A stretch of DNA of 64,000 bases from Episyrphus balteatus (taxonomy: Eukaryota > Arthropoda > Insecta > Diptera > Syrphidae), in the NCBI RefSeq assembly GCF_945859705.1, contig NC_079135.1, positions 122,021,551 to 122,085,550 on the forward strand, written 5' to 3'. The notes under the pieces are model-generated. The model was not told the DNA's origin, searched no databases, and worked only from the letters and a program-made list of their open reading frames with translations. Below, piece after piece: positions 49,503 through 58,975 of this stretch (position 1 is the stretch's first letter; the number at the start of each line of letters is the position of its first letter). The translations under genes and the position numbers were made by a program.

Positions 49503-50058
49503 AGTCAGCTATTACATGAAGCCTCAAGAGGCGCGCCTCTTTTCAAAACTAATGAGTGCAAAAGAGAAAGAAGATATAACAAAAAATTATCCGACCGGAG
49601 AGTCGTGGGCCAAAATTCTGAGACTCTTTTTTGACGTTTCTTTTTCCACTCTTTCTTTTTTCAACATTCCCTTTCATTTTTTTTTGCTTCTTGATGGAAT
49701 ACAACAACAACAATACTTAAATTAAAAGAGAAATGTCAAATTTGAGTCTTTGGGGCTTACTAATAATCAAATTTAGAGCTCGCTTTAATTTTTACCTTAA
49801 TTCCACATATTTCACAATACCAAAAATCAATTTAATAGTCAGGTTAAAGGCTAACTCTAGGTTAAATTTTATAGTTGAGTTTCCCAATTATAAATTTTAA
49901 TCGAGCATTAGCCTTTAACTTGACTATTAAATTGGTTTTTGGTATTGTGAAATATGTAGAATTAAGGTAAAAATTAAAGTCAGCTTTAAATTTGATTATT
50001 GGTAAAGCCCTTTGACTCAAGAGGCGTCGTGTAATAGTACGCGCCTCACAGAATGATT
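49503..50058 (+). mobile_element. AGTCAGCTATTACATGAAGCC element, copy A (interrupted, lacks right end)
   Basis: Starts with the family TIR (AGTCAGCTATTACATGAAGC, continuing CTCAAGAGGC), then the GGCGCGCCTC palindrome and the shared body. The body is interrupted by a nested MITE at 49753-50010. It runs directly into copy B without its own right TIR. Confidence 0.85.
49753..50010. mobile_element. MITE nested in copy A
   Basis: GGGCTTACTAATAATCAAAT and complement GGGCTTTACCAATAATCAAA form TIRs that extend over most of each half (over 90 bp arms). Flanked by TTTG at 49749-49752 and 50011-50014. Removing it restores the sequence order seen in copies B and C. Confidence 0.85.
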
Positions 50059-50411
50059 AGTCAGCTATTACATGAAGCCTCAAGAGGCGCGCCTCTTTTC
50101 AAACGCAATGAGTGCACAAGAGAAAAAAGATGAAACAAAAAATTATCCGACCAGAGAGTCGTGGGTCGAGATTCTGAGACTCTTTTTTGACGTTTCTTTT
50201 TCCACTTTTTCTTTTTTCAACATTCCCTTTCATTTCTTTTTGCTTCTTGGTGCAATACAACAACAAAAAATTTTAATTCAAAAGAGAAATGTCAAATTTG
50301 AGTCTTGGACTCAAGAGGCATCATGTAATAGTACGCGCCTCACAGAATGATTATCAAAAGAAAATTTGAAAAAAGAGTCAAGCCTCTTGAGGCTTCATGT
50401 AATAGCTGACT
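50059..50411 (+). mobile_element. AGTCAGCTATTACATGAAGCC element, copy B (complete)
   Basis: 353 bp with perfect 30-bp TIRs (AGTCAGCTATTACATGAAGC plus CTCAAGAGGC, and complement). A 60-bp partial duplicate of its right end follows (50412-50471). The ~70-90-codon frame seen in all three copies starts inside the TIR (MKPQEARLF) and is a by-product of the repeat. Confidence 0.85.
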
Positions 50412-50484
50412 TATCAAAAGAAAATTAGAAAAAAGAGTCAAGCCTCTGGAGGCTTCATGTAATAGCTGACTAACTACATACTAC

Positions 50485-51058
50485 GTCAGCTATTATACTA
50501 CGTTTCCACCTACGCTAAATCCGAGATTTAGCTGAGTAGATTTAGAATAAATCTCGAGATTTATTTTAAATCTACTTCGCTAAATCTCAGATTTGGGTTC
50601 ATCTACCCTAAATCTAAAATTTCCACCTACTTTCAATCCGAGATTTAGAATAAACTCGAGATTTATGCTAAATCTACTTCGGTAAATCTCGGATTTAGCG
50701 TAGGTGGAAACATAGTATTACATGAAGCCTCAAAAGGCGCGCCTCTTTTCAAACGTAATGAGTGCAAAAGAGAAAAAAGATGAAACAAAAAATTATCCGA
50801 CCAGAGAGTCGTGGGTCGGAATTCTGAGACTCTTTTTTGACGTTTCTTTTTCCACTTTTCCTTTTTTCAACATTCTCTTTCATTTCTTTTTGCTTCTTGG
50901 TGCAATACAACAACAAATTTTAAATCAAAAGAGAAATGTCAAATTTGAGTCCTGGACTCAAGAGGCATCGTGTAATAGTACGCGCCTCACAGAATGATTA
51001 TCAAAAGAAAATTAGAAAAAAGAGTCAAGCCTCTTGAGGCTTCATGTAATAGCTGACT
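50485..51058 (+). mobile_element. AGTCAGCTATTACATGAAGCC element, copy C (interrupted)
   Basis: Has both family TIRs; the left TIR is split after GTCAGCTATTA by the MITE at 50496-50717. The body matches copy B with scattered changes. Confidence 0.85.
50496..50717. mobile_element. PIF/Harbinger-type MITE nested in copy C
   Basis: TIRs TACTACGTTTCCACCTACGC and complement TACTATGTTTCCACCTACGC, continuing TAAATCCGAGATTTA. Flanked by TTA on both sides (50493-50495 and 50718-50720). Its interior has repeated TAAATCTCGAGATTTA-type palindromes. 222 bp. Confidence 0.88.
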
Positions 51059-51378
51059 ACATACACCATTTTTGAAAAAGTACAAAAGTGAAAATATTTT
51101 TTTTTCTTGCTAGCAGAATTGTTTTGTGAAAAAGAGTATACAAATTGTTTTTTTAGACCAAAAACTAAGCTTTCTGCATCATTTGTTTTAATTTTCCCGG
51201 CCGGAAAACAATACAAAAATGTGTTTGAAACTTTTCAGCAAGCAAACGGGTCCGACCTCGGTCCGAATCCTCTCCGCCTCAGGCGGAGCTGAGTCCGCCT
51301 TCGACTCAGAAACTGGTCCGAAGGCGGCTCAAATTAGTATGGAAATTATAATCACCGCGGAGGCAATTTTATATGTAT
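51059..51378. other. Sequence between MITE nest and LTR element
   Basis: No gene recognised. 51245-51355 is GC-richer (CGGTCCGAATCCTCTCCGCC, CAGGCGGAGCTGAGTCCGCC) with short inverted GGCGGA/TCCGCC motifs. Confidence 0.4.
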
Positions 51379-51919
51379 TGTAATGTTTTATTCCGGGTTC
51401 ACAATAAAACTTATTTAATTTCCACTTATATTTCCGTTCAAATAAGAACACACTTTATTTCAACTCAATTTACTTTTATTATTCGCTCAAACAAACACAC
51501 TTTTAAATCACTTTATTTACTACTAACAATTCGCAACACTTTATTTCACTTTGTACTGTACTCTTTCACTTTCAAGATTAAACTGTCTCCGGCCGGTGTC
51601 TACGCTGCCTTTTATACCGGAATCTCGAGACTCGAGAACGTCCTCGAAGGCTCTCGTCCCTGTCTCTCGAAACTTCCTTTCCAGGAAGGGCACTTCATAC
51701 TTCCAGTCTAGTGGGATATTTTGAGATGTGTTCAGTGTGGGATATTTTGAGATGTGTTCAGTGAGATATTTTTAGATGTGTTCAGTGGGATATTTTTAGA
51801 TGTGTTCAATGAGATATTTTTCTTAATTACTAAAGGTCCGTTCACATTTCTACCTTTGCAGGAGTAGGTAGTGTGTTCAGACTTTTATCTTAAAAGTAGT
51901 TCAGTAATTCATCGTTACA
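51379..51919 (-). repeat. 3' LTR
   Basis: 541 bp. Contains AT-rich U3/R candidates and a run of GGGATATTTT(G/T)AGATGTGTTCA repeats near its minus-strand start (51717-51815 region). It differs from the other LTR at one position only. Confidence 0.97.
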
Positions 51920-51930
51920 TTGCCCCCCTC

Positions 51931-54900
51931 TTAGGATTGTTCGTCCCGAACAACTCCATTGCTTCTATCACCATTATAACGATGTAAACGGTCACAATGA
52001 ACTACCTTAAGTTTGCCTCTTACCCCTCTTTGTATACGGTAAACCACGTCGTTAATTCTGGTTATTACTGTGTAAGGGCCTTCCCAGTTTTGTTGTAGCT
52101 TCGGTGATAGTCCCTTTTGTCGGTGGGGATTGTAAAACCACACAAGTTCTCCTTCTTGAAACCCTGTTGCTGTCGCTCGTGCGTCATATCTTGTTTTCAT
52201 CCTGTCACTAGACGCTTTTATATTTGTCCTTGTCCGTTGGTGAATGTCAGCCAGTGTTCCTTTCAGGTTATCTACGTACTCATCCATTTCATGTGGCTCG
52301 TTTGGAACACTTCCAAATTTTATCTCACTTGGCAGACGTATTGTTGAGCCAAATAGGACTTCCGATGGTGTATGTCCAGTAGAACTATGTGTTGCACTTC
52401 TATAAGCCATCAAGAATAATGGAATATGTCGGTCCCAGTCTCGTTGATTATCATTGACTACTTTTGACAGGTGTTCCTTAAGTGTCCTGTTAAATCGCTC
52501 AACCATCCCATCAGATTGTGGATGAAGCGGTGTTGTTCGCGTCTTCTTGATGCCAAGGAGTGAGCAAACCTCTTGAAAAATCTTAGATTCGAAGTTCCTT
52601 CCTTGGTCGGAATGAAGTTCCATGGGTACTCCGAACCTGCTCACCCAATGAAAGACAATCTTATCCACAACTGTTTTGGTTTCCTGGTTTGGAATGGCAA
52701 ATGCCTCAGGCCATTTGCTGAAGTAGTCCATCACTACAAGGATGTATCGATTTCCGTTGTTGGTTTCGGGAAAAGGACCTGCTACGTCTATTGCAATTCT
52801 CTCAAAAGGTGCACCCACATTGTACTGCTGCATCTTGCTTTGGATTTTTCTAGCTGGTCCTTTGCTAGCGGCACAAGTATCACATTTTCGGCACCACTTT
52901 TCAACGTCTTCTCTCATACGTAACCAGTAGAATTGCTGTCGTAGCTTTTCCAGCGTCTTGTTGATGCCTAAATGGCCTCCAGAAGTTCCACCGTGCATCT
53001 CTCGGAGAACATCATTTACCTTTGACTGAGGTACGACTAGCTGCATTACATAGGATTTACCATCTGCGGATTCCCACTTACGCCTGAGTAGCCCTTCTTG
53101 CACATGAAGTGAGTCCCATTGTGCCCAATATGCTTTTAGAGTGGGGCTTCGGTCGGAGATGTCGGCCCATTCTGGTTTCTCTTGATGTTCCTTCCATGCA
53201 AGGATGGGTTCGATGTCCGAATCTTCCTGTTGGGCCATTCTGAGTTCTTCATTACTCCAGCCGCAAATGGGATCAGCTCTCGTTCTTCTAACAGCGACAA
53301 CTTCCTTTTCTTCTAGTCGTGTGCAATGTTTGCAGTCTTGCTTGCACGGGCGTCGAGATAATGCGTCTGCATTTGAATGCAGTTTTCCTCTTCGATGTTG
53401 AATCTGACATTGATACGTCTGAAGTATCTCGATCCATCTTGCTACTTGACCCTCTGGATTTTTGAAGTTCAAAAGCCAATTTAGTGCACCATGATCTGTG
53501 CGAAGAAGGAACTTCTGTCCATAGATGTACTTATGGAAGTGCTTTGTTGCCAATACCAGAGCTAGAAGTTCCCTTCTGGTCACGCAATAGTTTCTTTCTT
53601 GTTTCGAGAGTACCTTGCTGAAATAGGCAACGACCTTTTCTTCTCCGTCATGAACTTGCGATAAAACAGCACCAACTCCAACATTACTTGCATCTGCGTC
53701 AATGATGAATTGTTTGCCTGGAGTCGGATAGGCCAGCACAGGAGCTTCACATAACCGCAGCTTCAGTTCCTGAAAGCTTTTCTCACACTCACCTGACCAT
53801 TTAAAGGGTTTACCCTTCTCCGTAAGTTGGTGCAAGCTTTTGGCGATTCTCGCAAAATCCTTCACAAATCGTCGATAGTACGTTGCCAGACCGAGGAAAC
53901 TCCGAAGTTGATGCTTGTCCTGAGGGGTTGGCCAGTTCTTCACAGTGTCAACCTTTTCAGGATCAGTCTTCACTCCTTGGGATGAGATGATATGCCCCAA
54001 ATATTTAACCTCGGTCTTGAAAAGTGCACATTTCTTTGGATTCAACTTAAGATGTGCTTCTCGTAGCCTTTGGAATACAGCCTTTAGGTTTTCACAATGG
54101 TCATCAAATGTTTTCCCGTAAACGATGACATCATCCAAATAGACTAGGCAAGATTTCCAGGTTAATCCATTTAAAACGCACTCCATTAAGCGCTCAAAAG
54201 TAGCTGGGGCATTGCATAGCCCAAACGGCATGACATTAAACTGCCACAGACCATTTCCTGTGGAGAAAGCCGTCTTCTCCCGATCTTCTGGATGGATTTC
54301 TACCTGCCAGTAGCCACTCTTCAAATCCAAAGTCGAAAACCATTGTGCTCCTTCCATTGCATCTAGAGTATCGCTGATTCTTGGCAGTGGGTAGCTGTCT
54401 TTCTTCGTCACATCATTCAGCCTGCGGTAGTCGACACAAAATCGAGTGCTTCCATCCTTCTTTTTGACGAGAACTACCGGTGATACCCAAGGGCTTTTGG
54501 AATTTTCGATTAGCCCGTCTTTCTTCATTGTTGTTATCATTTCTTCAACTTCACCTTGTTTGGCCAACGGGAGACGTCTTGCTGGTTGACGAATCGGCCT
54601 AGCATCTCCTGTATCGATTCGATGCTGCACCAGTTGTGTCCGGCCGTATTGCCCGCTGGGTGAAGAGAAAATATCAGCATATTCGTGAAGAAGACTTCCC
54701 GCAACATTAAGCTGATGTTGACTCAAGTTGTCTGATTTGAGAATTTGTTTCTTTAGTTTCTCCGAGTTCATAGTCATCTGTGTATCCACCTCGTTGATCT
54801 TAGTTATTGCGGCCACAGATTCACATTGCCCAACAACTTCTCCTTTCTTAAGCTTGATTGGGTACGGTTTGATGTTAAGTATGCGTACAGGTACCATGTT

Positions 54901-55530
54901 GTTCTTTGGTGCCACAAGAGTCTTCCCGATGATGATGTTTTGGGAACTTTGTTTAACTTCTGGCTCAACCATGAGGTATCGATGGCTTCCAATATTCCCC
55001 TTTAGTTTCGTCCACACAAAAACTTCTGAAGAAGGAGGCAGGCACATGTCTTCTTTGATGACAGTTCTAATTGTTGTTGAATATTCGTTGCCATAGACCA
55101 TTGGGATCTCCACATTTCTGTATTTCAGGACTTGATTACCTATATCCAAAATGATTTCATGGTCCTTCATGAAGTCGATTCCAATGATGCACTCGTCACA
55201 TATATCTGCCACCAAAAACACATGCGAAAACTCTAGTTCTGCCATACGGATCGTAAGACGAACTTCACCGTACACCCTTGCTGCTTCTCCTGTGGCTGTC
55301 TTCAGACGGTAGCTGTTGGTGTTATGTAGCCATGTCATCTTCACCAAGTCTCTTCGTACAATAGAGGCGGTGGCACCGGTGTCAATTGTAGCCACGTGTT
55401 GTTTGTTGTTTATGGTCGCCTCCACTGTCAGACTTTTGTTGTCTCGTTTACTCTGTGAGACTTGAATTGTGGTTCTGGGGCCATCGATACCAGAAACCAG
55501 CTTCTGCCCCTCGAAGTTGGTCCTTACTCG
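51931..55530 (-). CDS. pol: Gypsy Pol (protease, RT, RNase H, integrase)
   Basis: The frame is open from 55563 and ends at TAA 51931; the first 5' codons overlap gag in the -1 frame. Counting from the codon at 55425 (1164 residues): aspartic protease D15-T-G-A with a later IIGIDFM; RT about 280-480 with D367 (TLDLKSGYWQ) and YLDD 429-432; RNase H with DADAS (D576), RRELLAL, RTDHGALNW and NADALSRR; integrase zinc finger H811/H818/C848/C851; catalytic D880, D940 and E976 (D,D-35-E); a C-terminal GPY module (NWEGPYTVI). All catalytic residues are present. The codon at 55425 is GTG, so it is not a real start; expression is expected by frameshift from gag. Confidence 0.95.
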   Translation of the reverse strand, partial: RVRTNFEGQKLVSGIDGPRTTIQVSQSKRDNKSLTVEATINNKQHVATIDTGATASIVRRDLVKMTWLHNTNSYRLKTATGEAARVYGEVRLTIRMAELEFSHVFLVADICDECIIGIDFMKDHEIILDIGNQVLKYRNVEIPMVYGNEYSTTIRTVIKEDMCLPPSSEVFVWTKLKGNIGSHRYLMVEPEVKQSSQNIIIGKTLVAPKNNMVPVRILNIKPYPIKLKKGEVVGQCESVAAITKINEVDTQMTMNSEKLKKQILKSDNLSQHQLNVAGSLLHEYADIFSSPSGQYGRTQLVQHRIDTGDARPIRQPARRLPLAKQGEVEEMITTMKKDGLIENSKSPWVSPVVLVKKKDGSTRFCVDYRRLNDVTKKDSYPLPRISDTLDAMEGAQWFSTLDLKSGYWQVEIHPEDREKTAFSTGNGLWQFNVMPFGLCNAPATFERLMECVLNGLTWKSCLVYLDDVIVYGKTFDDHCENLKAVFQRLREAHLKLNPKKCALFKTEVKYLGHIISSQGVKTDPEKVDTVKNWPTPQDKHQLRSFLGLATYYRRFVKDFARIAKSLHQLTEKGKPFKWSGECEKSFQELKLRLCEAPVLAYPTPGKQFIIDADASNVGVGAVLSQVHDGEEKVVAYFSKVLSKQERNYCVTRRELLALVLATKHFHKYIYGQKFLLRTDHGALNWLLNFKNPEGQVARWIEILQTYQCQIQHRRGKLHSNADALSRRPCKQDCKHCTRLEEKEVVAVRRTRADPICGWSNEELRMAQQEDSDIEPILAWKEHQEKPEWADISDRSPTLKAYWAQWDSLHVQEGLLRRKWESADGKSYVMQLVVPQSKVNDVLREMHGGTSGGHLGINKTLEKLRQQFYWLRMREDVEKWCRKCDTCAASKGPARKIQSKMQQYNVGAPFERIAIDVAGPFPETNNGNRYILVVMDYFSKWPEAFAIPNQETKTVVDKIVFHWVSRFGVPMELHSDQGRNFESKIFQEVCSLLGIKKTRTTPLHPQSDGMVERFNRTLKEHLSKVVNDNQRDWDRHIPLFLMAYRSATHSSTGHTPSEVLFGSTIRLPSEIKFGSVPNEPHEMDEYVDNLKGTLADIHQRTRTNIKASSDRMKTRYDARATATGFQEGELVWFYNPHRQKGLSPKLQQNWEGPYTVITRINDVVYRIQRGVRGKLKVVHCDRLHRYNGDRSNGVVRDEQS

Positions 55531-56936
55531 TTTCCCGAATGGGAAACAAGATGAGCATGAGTGTTAGTTGTATCGCTTACCTGTTGTTGGGCAATATTCC
55601 TGTTTCCACAGTGTTCGCAAGCAGTTCTTCTTGGTGGCAATCTGCACTGCCGCTGGAGATGTCCTGTCTTGTTACAGTTCCAGCATCGAGCAGCTCCGTC
55701 TCGCTGGTTTCTTTGGAACGCGAGTTTTTGACAAGAGCATTCCTCCACTGCAACTTCTCTTACCCGATGAACGCCTTGAGAAGCCTGTTCTGCTGCTTCC
55801 ATAGTCAGTGCAAACGCTAATGCTTCAGGAAGGGAACGTTTTCCAGCTGTTCGAATTGCTCGCTGAAGATTTATATCAGATACAGCACGTACAAAGGCTT
55901 CTGTCGCAAACTGATTGATAATGTCGTCTCCTGCTGTCGGATATGCCAGATGAGCCAACCTTTCAATATCTGCTTGAAGTTGTTGCAGAGTTTCTCCTCT
56001 TTTCTGGACTCTTGTATTGAGTTGGACGCGGAAGACTTCCTGCATATGGCCATCTCCAAAGCGTTTTTCAATGACCTGGACAAGAGCGTTAAAGTTACCA
56101 TTCTTTTCTGGTGGTAACGTTTGTAACAACTCAGCAGCAGGACCTCTAAGAGCAAGAGTCAGCGCTATACATTTGTCTTCGTCATCCCAGCCATTTGTTG
56201 TTGCAGCTGCCTCAAACTGTTTCTTGTAGATCGACCAAGAACTTTGTCCATCAAATGTTGGTGGATGCATTTCCTTCTTCTTTGGGTACTCACCAGAACT
56301 TTCTCGAATCTTAATTTTCCGAACCTTGTCAAGTTCCTCAGTAATACTTTGCATTTTAACTTCCATTTTTTCAAACTTGTCATCCACTTTCTCGAACTTT
56401 CCTTCTACTTTCTCGAGTTTTTCTTCAACTTTCTCGAACTTTTCTTGAGATTGCTTTTCAACGCATTTGATTGAAGCATCAATAGCAACGAACTTGTTCT
56501 CGATCGCGTCAAGCTTACCTTGGATGATGTTTTTCTGTTCATCTAATTTTTCGAGAAGATTCTGTTGTTCACTCTTTTGCTCGGTACGTTGTTTTTCCAT
56601 TTGTTCGAGAACACTCTGTTGTTCACTCCTTTGCTCGGTACGTTGTTTTTCCATTTGTTCTCTCTGTTCCTTGCGTTGTGTCTCAATTTGTTCTTTCTGT
56701 TCTTCAAATTTTGCAAGGAGAACAGCCATCATGGATGACATATCGGAACTAGTACTTACTCGTTCTTCTATCATTTCAACCTCGAATTGAAATGTATCCA
56801 AATCTTCGTTTTTCTGGGTTAAATAATCCTGTAGACGAATAATGAGATCATTTTTCGATCCAGCAGTAGGAAGACTTCGCTTAGTCAATTCCGCCTTCAA
56901 CTCAGTCAAACTTAACTGATTTAGTGTTTTACCCAT
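55524..56936 (-). CDS. gag: Gypsy Gag with N-terminal SAP domain and coiled coil
   Basis: 470 residues with ATG at 56936. Residues 5-40 fit a SAP motif (LSLTELKAELTKRSLPTAGS...LIIRLQDYL), a helix-turn-helix DNA-binding fold. About 75-215 is a charged coiled coil with an 18-residue tandem duplication (EQMEKQRTEQRSEQQ / EQMEKQRTEQKSEQQ) and EKVEEKLEKVEGKFEKVDDK heptads. A retrotransposon capsid region follows at about 225-400 (PTFDGQSSWSIYKKQFEAA). One CCHC knuckle CWNCNKTGHLQRQC is near the end, then CEHC. The frame ends at TAA 55524. Confidence 0.93.
   Translation of the reverse strand: MGKTLNQLSLTELKAELTKRSLPTAGSKNDLIIRLQDYLTQKNEDLDTFQFEVEMIEERVSTSSDMSSMMAVLLAKFEEQKEQIETQRKEQREQMEKQRTEQRSEQQSVLEQMEKQRTEQKSEQQNLLEKLDEQKNIIQGKLDAIENKFVAIDASIKCVEKQSQEKFEKVEEKLEKVEGKFEKVDDKFEKMEVKMQSITEELDKVRKIKIRESSGEYPKKKEMHPPTFDGQSSWSIYKKQFEAAATTNGWDDEDKCIALTLALRGPAAELLQTLPPEKNGNFNALVQVIEKRFGDGHMQEVFRVQLNTRVQKRGETLQQLQADIERLAHLAYPTAGDDIINQFATEAFVRAVSDINLQRAIRTAGKRSLPEALAFALTMEAAEQASQGVHRVREVAVEECSCQKLAFQRNQRDGAARCWNCNKTGHLQRQCRLPPRRTACEHCGNRNIAQQQVSDTTNTHAHLVSHSGNE
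55530..55536 (-). promoter_or_regulatory. Predicted -1 ribosomal frameshift site GGGAAAC
   Basis: On the minus strand the heptamer reads G-GGA-AAC in the gag frame, two codons before the gag stop (55524-55526). It fits the X-XXY-YYZ slippery rule and shifts into the pol frame, which is open from 55563. GGGAAAC is a known functional slippery heptamer in retroviruses. I did not model a downstream stem or pseudoknot. Confidence 0.85.
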
Positions 56937-57086
56937 TTTAACTTTTCAAAACGCGAGCACTTTTACTTATTTCAAAATGTTTTACACTTTGTTTATTGTT
57001 AAAACACACGCGCACTTTTTATTTTATTCGCGAAATTATCTGATTCGCACAAATAAATAAGTTTTATTCCACTTTTCTGACACCAA

Positions 57087-57627
57087 TGTAATGTTTTATT
57101 CCGGGTTCACAATAAAACTTATTTAATTTCCACTTATATTTCCGTTCAAATAAGAACACACTTTATTTCAACTCAATTTACTTTTATTATTCGCTCAAAC
57201 AAACACACTTTTAAATCACTTTATTTACTACTAACAATTCGCAACACTTTATTTCACTTTGTACTGTACTCTTTCACTTTCAAGATTAAACTGTCTCCGG
57301 TCGGTGTCTACGCTGCCTTTTATACCGGAATCTCGAGACTCGAGAACGTCCTCGAAGGCTCTCGTCCCTGTCTCTCGAAACTTCCTTTCCAGGAAGGGCA
57401 CTTCATACTTCCAGTCTAGTGGGATATTTTGAGATGTGTTCAGTGTGGGATATTTTGAGATGTGTTCAGTGAGATATTTTTAGATGTGTTCAGTGGGATA
57501 TTTTTAGATGTGTTCAATGAGATATTTTTCTTAATTACTAAAGGTCCGTTCACATTTCTACCTTTGCAGGAGTAGGTAGTGTGTTCAGACTTTTATCTTA
57601 AAAGTAGTTCAGTAATTCATCGTTACA
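57087..57627 (-). repeat. 5' LTR
   Basis: 541 bp, the upstream LTR in minus-strand orientation. It should hold the promoter. The minus-strand GTAAAATAAA-like and TATAAAAGGCAGCG strings (TATAAAAGGC near 57320) are a plausible TATA box. Confidence 0.95.
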
Positions 57628-57740
57628 GTATTAATTTTTTCACCACGATTTCTCGGCAAAAAGTTGCAAGTGTGTGAGTGCAACCCCGTTTTTCTCGGTC
57701 GGAGTGTCTTTTCTGAACTCCGTTTTCTTGCTTGAAGGGT

Positions 57741-58094
57741 AGTACGCTGCTGATGCGAAACGAATAATTTTCAAGTCTCCAAAGTCGACAACGAAAATGC
57801 TAACGAAAAAATATCATCGAATATTCTGTCAAAGTCAAAATAAAAACATTCAAAATTAATTTAAAATCAAGAAAAATCAACAGAAAATATTTTTTAAAGC
57901 AAGAAATAAATGAATTATAGAAGTGAAAAAACCTCCAACACTGCTCTTGGAGTCAAGAAAAATGCACAGGACAGTAAAAAGTAAGTGACAAATGAATGAA
58001 AACTCTCCAATTTTTCGCTAGAGCTGCGTACTGAAAAACGAAAAGCAAAACGAAATTTTGTATGGAAAATTTCGTTTCGCATCAGCAGCGTACT
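57741..58094. mobile_element. MITE with AGTACGCTGCTGATGCGAAA ends
   Basis: The left AGTACGCTGCTGATGCGAAA (continuing CGAA) has its exact complement ending at 58094. Both ends are also bordered by a T before and an A after, so a TA target is possible. The ~350-bp interior is non-coding and has a second CTGCGTACT near 58024. Confidence 0.8.
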
Positions 58095-58134
58095 AGGCTT
58101 TAATCTGTCTATTAATAATAATTTTAAAAGTATA

Positions 58135-58220
58135 CAATTTTTTACCATATCCAGGAATCGAACTTCGTATCTGCTTGGTGGTAGTCTACAACTCGGCCAT
58201 TCTAGTATCACAGATAATAT
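58135..58220 (-). repeat. tRNA-like SINE head, minus strand
   Basis: Minus strand: TAGAATGGCCGAGTTGTAGA (box A TGGCCGAGTTG) then AGTTCGATTCCTGG (box B), about 35 bp apart. The spacing and boxes are tRNA-like, but the cloverleaf stems are poor, so a SINE or tRNA pseudogene is likelier than a working tRNA. Confidence 0.5.
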
Positions 58221-58408
58221 AATCATACAGATATCTTGTCTGCTCAGAAAATATGAATCATTTTTTTTCCTTACCAGACAAGGAGCTTTCAAAAATAAAG
58301 CTGAAAAAGCTCTTTTTCAATTGGAAATTTTTTTCTCACTCAGTCCATAGGAAAGAAGAGGTTTTTTTTCAAGAAAGAAGATGAGCGAGATGATTTTGTG
58401 TGTATTTA

Positions 58409-58668
58409 CCTTAGAGGATATAATATATGGAGTGCTTGTTCCTATACCTAATACAGTGTAGCGCCATATGCATGGATAGGGGTCACTGCCTTCGTTTTTC
58501 AGTGAGAGTTCCGCAGCTGTAAATAAACACGCTTGTTGATGACAGCCATCAAATGAAAATAAAATGGAGTCATGCACTCATCGAAAAACTTAAAGAAACT
58601 AGAGCCCTCTATAAAAGCTTCACGGAACTAACAGCACAAGCACTCCATAAATATTATATCCTCTAAGG
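58409..58668. mobile_element. MITE with CCTTAGAGGATATAATAT ends
   Basis: 260 bp. Left end CCTTAGAGGATATAATATAT and right complement CCTTAGAGGATATAATATTT, with the TIR continuing ATGGAGTGCTTGT. Flanked by TATTTA at 58403-58408 and 58669-58674 (6 bp). Confidence 0.8.
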
Positions 58669-58722
58669 TATTTACTGGTCAGTTTCAGTTTCATATATCA
58701 TTTCTCTCCATATGAATAAGAC

Positions 58723-58965
58723 CATTGTATAAAAAGACAAGGTATGATCATTAGAGCCGCCATCTTACAAAATGGGGTAATAAGGTTTTGACGTTTGGCA
58801 TTTGGCAAAGTTAAAAGCAACAACAATTTCCAAGACAAATTTGTTTACAACAACAATTTCAATGGGCTGGGCTGTCAAAACCTTAAGTAGCCATAAGTTT
58901 TGACAGTTCTCGATACTGAGTTTTTTCTAATGATCATATACCTTCTCTTTTTATACTATACCATG
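58723..58965 (+). mobile_element. MITE with 9-bp target duplication, copy 2
   Basis: Same family and orientation as 10680-10915. Flanked by GAATAAGAC at 58714-58722 and 58966-58974 (9 bp, exact). Ends CATTGTATAAAAAG and TATACCATG; the right end has a TATAC duplication. Confidence 0.9.
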
Positions 58966-58975
58966 GAATAAGACA

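Larger units (their letters stand above)
51379..57627 (-). mobile_element. Complete Ty3/gypsy LTR retrotransposon
   Basis: 6249-bp element read on the minus strand. Two 541-bp LTRs (51379-51919 and 57087-57627) differ at one base (51593 C, 57301 T). A GTAT target duplication flanks it (51375-51378 and 57628-57631). LTRs start TG and end CA. After the 5' LTR, TGGTGTCAGAAAAGTGG (minus strand from 57085) resembles the complement of a tRNA-Leu 3' end. AGAGGGGGGCAA at 51920-51931 is the polypurine tract. The order is gag then pol with protease, RT, RNase H and integrase; there is no env frame. Both frames are intact. It lies between the 5' end of Appbp2 and the MARCH gene. Confidence 0.97.

Noticed and set aside
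49516..50997. Three similar 69-92-codon frames starting MKPQEARLFS
   Set aside because: They begin in the TIR of the A/B/C MITE copies and run through its body. The similarity comes from the repeat, and nothing suggests protein-level selection.
51373..51711. 112-codon plus-strand frame
   Set aside because: It lies inside the LTR on the strand opposite to the element's genes and is repeated in the other LTR; it is a chance frame.
58135..58220. A functional tRNA gene
   Set aside because: Box A and box B are recognisable on the minus strand, but the acceptor and anticodon stems do not pair well and the site has no clean ends. A SINE or tRNA relic is more likely.
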